A stretch of 5,020 nucleotides of DNA from Candidatus Daviesbacteria bacterium RIFCSPLOWO2_02_FULL_41_8 (GTDB lineage: Bacteria; Patescibacteriota; Microgenomatia; Daviesbacterales; UBA10151): positions 9,988-15,007 of the forward strand of contig MFDZ01000012.1 of NCBI GenBank assembly GCA_001777455.1, read 5' to 3'. A model generated the notes under the pieces. It was not told the origin of the DNA and did not search any database. It saw only the letters and a program-made list of their open reading frames with translations. Within the stretch, counting starts at the first letter, position 1; each line of letters starts with the position of its first letter. This document shows positions 1-4,010 of the stretch, piece by piece. The translations under genes were made by a program, and so were the position numbers.

Positions 1-102
1 CAAGACATCATAACTGCTGGCAAACTCGGAAGCGGCATAAGCTTTTGGGACAAAAGTAAAGACAACCAATAAAAAAATTGCAAGACAGACTTTCTTGACC
101 AT
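1..102 (-). CDS. Exported protein, N-terminal fragment (runs off the left edge)
   Basis: The first 34 codons of a gene are present; the rest lies outside the window. The translation has the parts of a Sec signal peptide: a basic start (MVKK), a hydrophobic core at about residues 5-18 (VCLAIFLLVVFTFV), and a small-residue cleavage site, PKAYA before ASEF, with cutting likely after residue 23 or 24. The cysteine at residue 6 precedes the hydrophobic core, so it is not a lipobox. The mature protein would begin ASEFASSYDVL. From memory this resembles the start of exported transglutaminase-like or uncharacterised proteins in Patescibacteria, but too little is visible to assign a function. ATG at 102 is chosen because it gives a complete signal peptide and lies at the predicted transcription start. 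No Shine-Dalgarno sequence precedes it. The gene follows the phosphatase gene by 18 bases on the same strand. Confidence 0.75.
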   Translation of the reverse strand, partial: MVKKVCLAIFLLVVFTFVPKAYAASEFASSYDVL

Positions 103-108
103 TTAGTA

Positions 109-118
109 ATTGTACCAA
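109..118 (-). promoter_or_regulatory. Extended -10 promoter, leaderless arrangement
   Basis: Read on the minus strand, positions 117-109 are TGGTACAAT, which fits an extended -10 box (TGn followed by TACAAT, 5 of 6 to TATAAT). Six bases separate the box from the A of the ATG at 102, so transcription would start at about the initiation codon and give a leaderless mRNA. This agrees with the lack of a ribosome binding site. No good -35 box is seen 16-18 bases upstream, as is common for extended -10 promoters. The element lies in the 18-base gap after the phosphatase stop codon. This is inferred from the sequence pattern and spacing only. Confidence 0.5.
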
Positions 119-120
119 AT

Positions 121-768
121 CTAACTAAGTATTATCGGAATTATTCCCTCAATATTTCTAACCAGAAAATCGGGTTTTGTGTCCAGAAGTTTTTTTCCGT
201 GGAAACCATATAGAGCCGCAATGGTTTTTACTCCCGCCGCTTTGCCGGCTTTAATATCTGCCGGGCTGTCGCCCACAAACACTGCCCTGTCAGCTTTAAC
301 CTTCAGGATCTCCAGCGCCTTGAGGACTGACTCCGGATCAGGCTTTGGTTTCTTAACATGAAAAGGGGTAACAATAATTTTAAAGAATTTTTCCAGTTCG
401 GCTATTTTTAAATTCCTTATTAACAACTCACCTGTGTGGCTCGTGACAGCAGCTATTTTTACTTCGGCTTCTTTCAAGTCCTGCAAAGTTTTTAAAGTAT
501 TTCCATAAGCTTTGACTGAATGTGAATTTTGAATCTGAAACTGATGGTGACATTCCATTAAATAATCCACTTCTTCCAGATTGGTTAAAATACGGTAACA
601 CTCCTTGAAGGGCAGACCTAAAATAGGCACCACGTCTTCCCAGTTGACTTCTTTTTTTAAATGAAGCGCCAGTGTGTATTTATAAGCCTGGAAAATATAT
701 TGGCCGGTATCTAAGATAGTTCCGTCAATATCAAATAAAACCGCATCAAATTTGCGCTTTTTCTTCAT
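121..768 (-). CDS. HAD-superfamily hydrolase, phosphoglycolate phosphatase / PpaX-like
   Basis: A 215-residue soluble phosphatase of the haloacid dehalogenase superfamily, complete and of normal length. Motif I is FDIDGTILD, with nucleophile D13 and acid/base D15. Motif II is AAVTSHT, with T109 or S110. Motif III is KKPKPDP, with K140 as the likely catalytic lysine. Motif IV is VFVGDSPADI, with D167 and D171 for magnesium. Residues about 20-90 between motifs I and II form the helical (C1) cap. This arrangement and the KPxPDP signature are typical of phosphoglycolate phosphatase (Gph), pyrophosphatase PpaX and beta-phosphoglucomutase relatives; the exact substrate cannot be told. The ATG at 768 overlaps the uvrA stop codon (ATGA) and no Shine-Dalgarno is evident, so translation is probably coupled to uvrA. 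In E. coli, Gph removes 2-phosphoglycolate formed during DNA repair, which would suit this neighbourhood, but that link is inference. Confidence 0.93.
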   Translation of the reverse strand: MKKKRKFDAVLFDIDGTILDTGQYIFQAYKYTLALHLKKEVNWEDVVPILGLPFKECYRILTNLEEVDYLMECHHQFQIQNSHSVKAYGNTLKTLQDLKEAEVKIAAVTSHTGELLIRNLKIAELEKFFKIIVTPFHVKKPKPDPESVLKALEILKVKADRAVFVGDSPADIKAGKAAGVKTIAALYGFHGKKLLDTKPDFLVRNIEGIIPIILS

Positions 769-3700
769 ATTATCTTGGCCAGGTATTGGCCAGTGTAGGA
801 AGCTTTAACCTTAACAATTTGCTCCGGTGTGCCTTCTGCGATAACTTTACCACCTTTATCTCCGCCTTCGGGACCTAAGTCTATTACCCAGTCGGTATTT
901 TTTATTACGTCCAGGTTATGTTCTATAATCACTACGGTATTGCCAAAATTAACCAACTTTCGGAGTATTGTAAGCAGTCTTTCTATGTCTGCCATGTGCA
1001 GGCCTGTGGTGGGCTCATCCAGGATATACATAGTGCGGCCGGTGGAGCGTTTAGACAACTCCGAAGACAGCTTAATCCGCTGAGCTTCACCTCCGGAAAG
1101 AGTCGGCGCCGGTTGGCCTAACCTGATATAACCTAAACCGACATCATTTAACACCTGTAGTTTGTTTTTAATCTGAGGGATGTTTTCAAAAAACTTTAAT
1201 GATTCTTCCACTGTCATATTTAATACTTCGGCAATATTTTTATCCTTAAAACGGATATCCAGAGCTTCCCGGTTGTATCTCGCTCCATTGCATGCCTCAC
1301 AGGTCACATACACATCCGGCAAAAACTGCATTTCAATTTTTAAGGTTCCTTCTCCTTCGCAAACCTCACACCTGCCGCCTTTAACATTAAAGCTAAACCT
1401 GCCCGGTCCGTACCCCCGGATTTTAGCTTCAGGACTCTCAGAAAAAAGCTCCCTGATAAAAGTAAACGCTCCGGTATAAGTGGCCGGATTCGAGCGGGGA
1501 GTTCGGCCAATTGGGGATTGATCCACCAAAACCACTTTATCCAAATACTCTACCCCCTCCATGCCTTTGTAGACTCCGGCTTTTTCGCGGGAACGGTAAA
1601 TTTTTTGCGCTAAAGCTTTAAATAAAATATCGTGAATTAAAGTTGACTTGCCGGAACCGGACACGCCGGTGATGGCGATGAATTTACCTAAAGGAAAGGA
1701 GACATTAATATTTTTTAGATTATGCTGGCTAGCTCCCAGAATCTTTAAGAACCCTCGATTGTCATTCCCGCTAGGGCGGGAATCTATATCAATATTATTG
1801 ATGGATCCCGTATAAACAGAGCTTGCGACCTGACGGTCTTCAAGTACGGGATGACTGATGACAGTCACCTTTTTACGTCCGGATAAGTATTGGCCTGTCA
1901 AAGAAGTAGAACTTTTTTTAATCTCATCAGGAGTACCCATGAATACTACGTTGCCGCCGTGTTCGCCTGCGCCAGGCCCTATTTCAATCAGTAAATCTGC
2001 CGATTCCATGGTTTCGGTATCGTGTTCATTTACAATCACCGTATTTCCTAAGTCCCGCAGTCTTTTTAAGGTTTCTATCAACCTGGTGTTATCCCGCTGA
2101 TGCAGTCCTATCGAAGGCTCATCCAAAACATATAAGACTCCTGATAATCCGGAACCGATTTGGGAAGCCAGCCTGATCCGTTGGGATTCTCCACCGGCCA
2201 ATGTCATAGCCGCCCGGTCCAGCGTCAGATAATCCAAACCCACATCTATCAAAAACTGCAGTCTGGAGACAATTTCTTTCAAAACAGGAGAAGCAATTTG
2301 CAATTCACGATCCGATAGAACACCTTCGGGGTGTGATCCTGCCGAATTCTTACGTTCACCCCGGAGGTGAGTCATCCAATCCAGCGTCTGCACGATTGAC
2401 TGGCCTGTCACCTCAGCTATATTTGATCCCTCTATAGTTATCGACAAGGCCTCGTCTTTTAACCTGGCACCCTTGCACTTCGGACAGGTTTCCTTGAACA
2501 TATATTTTTCAATCTCCGCTTTGACAAAATCCGATTCGGTTTCCTGATACCTTTGTTTTAAGTTAGCTACCAAACCCTCAAACCCGGAATAAAAGTGCGT
2601 CATTTTGCCCTGCCTGTTTCTGCCCTCAACTTTAAATTGCTTATCACCGGCTCCGCTTAACAAAACTTGCCTTGTTTCCGGGGTCAGGTCTCCCAGTCTG
2701 GTTGATAAATTAAACCCGTATTCTTTCCCCACAGCTTCAATCAGCCTGGTAAACCAGGTGTCGATGGTGGCCAGTTTTGACCAGGGGAGTATACCGCCTT
2801 CCTCAATAGATAGAATGGGGTTTAGAATGGCTTTTTCATCTATCTCCAATAGTGTGCCCAATCCGGCGCAGCCGGAACAGGCTCCGTGAGGGGAATTAAA
2901 AGATAGCAATCTTGGTTCAATCTCCGGCAGGGAAATATTGTCCACCGGACAGGCAAACCGCTCGGAATAAAGGTGATCTTCCATCTTTTTAGGATTTTGC
3001 GGAAACTCCAAAGAGGCATCCAAAACTTCGGAAACAATTACTGACCCTTCACCGAATTTAAGCGCTGTCTCAATGCTTTGTGCCAGTCTTGAGTATAAAT
3101 TATATTCTTGAGCACTATTATTACTCTTGTCATTGCGAGGAGCCGAAGGCGACGTGGCAATCTTACTTTCCAAACTAGATTGCTTCGCTTCGCTCGCAAT
3201 GACAGATTTATCAAGAACCAATCGATCAACCACTAGATCAATAGTGTGTTTATTAGTTTTGATTAGAACGAGATCGTCCGATAAATCTCTAACATGCCCG
3301 TCTATCCTGGCTTTGGAGAATCCTTTTTTCCTAAAATCCTCAAACAGTTGTGAATATTCCCCTTTCCTGTCTTTGACTACGGGTGCTAATATCATCACTC
3401 TTTTCCCCTTTTTACTGGACTCTAGACTCTTGCCACTAGCCACTCTTTCTGCGATTTGCTCCACTGACATCTTGGAAACCTCTCGACCGCAAATTGAACA
3501 GTGCGGATGACCTACTCTGGCAAAAAGCAGCCTGAGATAATCATAAATTTCCGTAGTTGTACCGACAGTAGAGCGGGGATTGTGGGAAACGCCTTTTTGG
3601 TCAATGGAAATAGCCGGAGACAGCCCTTCTATTAAATCAACATCCGGCTTATCCATCACCCCTAAAAACTGTCTGGCGTAGGAAGACAGCGATTCGACAT

Positions 3701-3863
3701 ACCGGCGCTGGCCTTCCGCATAAAGAGTATCAAAAGCTAGAGATGACTTACCTGAACCGGAAATGCCGGTCAAAACTACCAACTGATTTTTGGGAATCTC
3801 CAAATCAATATTCTTGAGGTTGTGCTCTCTGGCACCTTTGATGATGATTTTATCTATGGCCAT
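765..3863 (-). CDS. uvrA: UvrA, excinuclease ABC subunit A, with four repeat-derived insertions
   Basis: The damage-scanning ATPase of nucleotide excision repair; a UvrA dimer loads UvrB at lesions. Visible parts in order: Walker A of NBD I (GISGSGKSS, 33-41); UvrB-binding domain (about 131-290), marking a UvrA1-type protein; first C4 zinc-finger position (305-332, one ligand changed); signature LAGGESQR (555-562); Walker B VLYVLDEPSIGLHQRD (576-591); Walker A of NBD II (GVSGSGKST, 733-741); intact second zinc finger C832, C835, C855, C858; LSGGEAQR (922-929); Walker B YILDEPTTGLH (946-956); EHN (981-983). At 1032 residues it exceeds the usual 940-957. Expansions at about 140-149, 220-255, 498-515 and 670-701 coincide with DNA repeats and account for the excess. 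The start MAIDKIIIKGAREHNL is canonical; a weak AGAAG lies six bases upstream. The TGA overlaps the next gene. Identity is certain; the effect of the insertions is unknown. Confidence 0.99.
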   Translation of the reverse strand: MAIDKIIIKGAREHNLKNIDLEIPKNQLVVLTGISGSGKSSLAFDTLYAEGQRRYVESLSSYARQFLGVMDKPDVDLIEGLSPAISIDQKGVSHNPRSTVGTTTEIYDYLRLLFARVGHPHCSICGREVSKMSVEQIAERVASGKSLESSKKGKRVMILAPVVKDRKGEYSQLFEDFRKKGFSKARIDGHVRDLSDDLVLIKTNKHTIDLVVDRLVLDKSVIASEAKQSSLESKIATSPSAPRNDKSNNSAQEYNLYSRLAQSIETALKFGEGSVIVSEVLDASLEFPQNPKKMEDHLYSERFACPVDNISLPEIEPRLLSFNSPHGACSGCAGLGTLLEIDEKAILNPILSIEEGGILPWSKLATIDTWFTRLIEAVGKEYGFNLSTRLGDLTPETRQVLLSGAGDKQFKVEGRNRQGKMTHFYSGFEGLVANLKQRYQETESDFVKAEIEKYMFKETCPKCKGARLKDEALSITIEGSNIAEVTGQSIVQTLDWMTHLRGERKNSAGSHPEGVLSDRELQIASPVLKEIVSRLQFLIDVGLDYLTLDRAAMTLAGGESQRIRLASQIGSGLSGVLYVLDEPSIGLHQRDNTRLIETLKRLRDLGNTVIVNEHDTETMESADLLIEIGPGAGEHGGNVVFMGTPDEIKKSSTSLTGQYLSGRKKVTVISHPVLEDRQVASSVYTGSINNIDIDSRPSGNDNRGFLKILGASQHNLKNINVSFPLGKFIAITGVSGSGKSTLIHDILFKALAQKIYRSREKAGVYKGMEGVEYLDKVVLVDQSPIGRTPRSNPATYTGAFTFIRELFSESPEAKIRGYGPGRFSFNVKGGRCEVCEGEGTLKIEMQFLPDVYVTCEACNGARYNREALDIRFKDKNIAEVLNMTVEESLKFFENIPQIKNKLQVLNDVGLGYIRLGQPAPTLSGGEAQRIKLSSELSKRSTGRTMYILDEPTTGLHMADIERLLTILRKLVNFGNTVVIIEHNLDVIKNTDWVIDLGPEGGDKGGKVIAEGTPEQIVKVKASYTGQYLAKII
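1761..1855 (+). repeat. Type B two-hairpin element inside uvrA (copy B1)
   Basis: The element begins GTCAT and ends ATGAC. Hairpin 1 is ATTCCCGC (1764-1771) and GCGGGAAT (1776-1783) with a 4-base loop. Hairpin 2 is ATCCCGTA (1805-1812) and TACGGGAT (1845-1852). Compared with copy B2 at 3875-3942, the hairpin 2 loop carries 27 extra bases (1813-1839). Part of this contributes further stems: CTTG/CAAG (an approximation of 1822-1825 with 1841-1844, read as GCTTG against CAAG) and GACC/GGTC (about 1827-1838). On the minus strand it encodes UvrA residues 670-701, including DSRPSGND, between SGRKK and FLKILGA. That is the linker between the end of NBD I and the start of NBD II, where other UvrA proteins have a short variable segment. 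Strand is given for the ATTCCCGC-first orientation. Confidence 0.85.
2320..2370 (+). repeat. Type C paired-hairpin element inside uvrA
   Basis: Two small hairpins lie 21 bases apart: ACACC (2320-2324) with GGTGT (2330-2334), and TCACC (2356-2360) with GGTGA (2366-2370). The 13-mer CACCCCGGAGGTG (2357-2369) matches the reverse complement of 2321-2333 at 12 of 13 positions, so the whole is an imperfect inverted repeat around a centre containing GAATTC. On the minus strand it encodes THLRGERKNSAGSHPEGV, UvrA residues 498-515. It lies between the GQSIVQTLDWM helix and LSDREL..IASPVLKEI, where B. subtilis UvrA has only a short turn. Only one copy is visible here, so its status as a dispersed repeat rests on structure and on the protein expansion. 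Confidence 0.6.
3128..3204 (+). repeat. Type A palindromic element inside uvrA (copy A1)
   Basis: The outer arms TGTCATTGCGAG (3128-3139) and CTCGCAATGACA (3193-3204) are a perfect 12-base inverted repeat. Inner arms GCAATCT (3157-3163) and AGATTGC (3177-3183) pair perfectly as well. The right arm, from GATTGC to AATGAC, matches copy A2 at 4784-4851 in 25 of 26 positions, and the first 14 bases from GTCATT are identical. The core from GTCATT to AATGAC is 75 bases (25 codons). On the minus strand it encodes UvrA residues 220-246 (SVIASEAKQSS through SAPRNDK), in the UvrB-binding domain between VVDRLVLDK and LYSRLAQSIETAL. Confidence 0.92.
3418..3445 (+). repeat. Short tandem array of 7-base units inside uvrA
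   Basis: Four adjacent heptamers read GACTCTA, GACTCTT, GCCACTA and GCCACTC, falling into two related pairs. On the minus strand they encode about UvrA residues 140-149 (RVASGKSLES), followed by a lysine-rich SKKGKR. B. subtilis UvrA has about ten fewer residues here, before the conserved MILAPVV strand of the UvrB-binding domain. The unit pattern is plain but the array is short, so chance is possible. Confidence 0.5.
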
Positions 3864-3869
3864 AGGATT

Positions 3870-3874
3870 CTTCT
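3870..3874 (-). promoter_or_regulatory. Weak ribosome binding site of uvrA
   Basis: On the minus strand AGAAG lies six bases before the uvrA ATG at 3863; it differs from AGGAG at one base. It begins directly beyond the end of repeat B2, three bases past the foot of that element's hairpin 1. Folding of the leader could therefore affect access to this site. This is a spacing-based inference. Confidence 0.4.
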
Positions 3875-3942
3875 GTCATTCCTGCGAAAGCAGGAATCTA
3901 TACCAATAATTCATATGGGTCCTGAATCAAGTTCAGGATGAC
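3875..3942 (+). repeat. Type B two-hairpin element in the uvrA leader (copy B2)
   Basis: The element begins GTCAT and ends ATGAC. Hairpin 1 is ATTCCTGC (3878-3885), loop GAAA, GCAGGAAT (3890-3897). Hairpin 2 is TCCTGAA (3920-3926), loop TCAAG, TTCAGGA (3932-3938). It has the same orientation and order as copy B1 at 1761-1855 but lacks the 27 extra loop bases. Base differences from B1 in the stems come in pairs that keep pairing: one in stem 1 and two in stem 2. It lies 11 bases upstream of the uvrA start codon and fills almost half of the gap between uvrB and uvrA, so it would be in the leader of any uvrA mRNA starting in that gap. Confidence 0.88.
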
Positions 3943-3977
3943 TTAAAAAGTCAAAGTTTTCCCGAAATTAAGCCTCT

Positions 3978-4006
3978 ATTTTAACCCTTTTTGCAACAAA
4001 TGAAAA
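3978..4006 (-). promoter_or_regulatory. Candidate sigma-70-type promoter for uvrA
   Basis: Read on the minus strand, TTTTCA (4006-4001, 4 of 6 to TTGACA) and TAAAAT (3983-3978, 5 of 6 to TATAAT) are separated by exactly 17 bases. Transcription would start near 3971 and give a leader of roughly 108 bases that contains repeat B2. The region is AT-rich, so a match of this quality can occur by chance, and uvrA could equally be read through from uvrB. Confidence 0.35.
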
Positions 4007-4010
4007 GGGG
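3985..4010 (-). terminator. Possible weak hairpin terminator after uvrB
   Basis: Immediately after the uvrB stop codon, CCCTTTT (3985-3991) and AAAAGGG (4003-4009) form a 7-bp stem with an 11-base loop. On the minus strand the stem is followed by TTAAAATAG rather than a run of T, so intrinsic termination would be inefficient at best. The same bases carry the candidate uvrA promoter. The hairpin may instead be a partial terminator or an mRNA 3'-end stabiliser. Confidence 0.3.

Noticed and set aside
765..767. TGA recoded as glycine, as in Gracilibacteria or Absconditabacteria
   Set aside because: The uvrA TGA falls at the normal family C-terminus and the next gene starts on it, so it acts as a stop.
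1180..1479. 99-codon open frame on the plus strand, and similar ones at 2605-2889 and 1858-2100
   Set aside because: These are shadows of the strongly conserved uvrA frame with no start context or recognisable domain.
1852..1867. Small palindrome TGACTG-ATGA-CAGTCA at the edge of element B1
   Set aside because: Six-base arms within coding sequence; it may be part of the element's edge but is too short to call separately.
3127..3510. 127-codon open frame on the plus strand
   Set aside because: It is antisense to uvrA and open partly because the palindromic repeat A1 lacks stops in several frames; it has no family features.
3940..3952. Short hairpin GACTT-AAA-AAGTC next to element B2
   Set aside because: Five-base stem without a T run; it fits neither a terminator nor a clear extension of the repeat.
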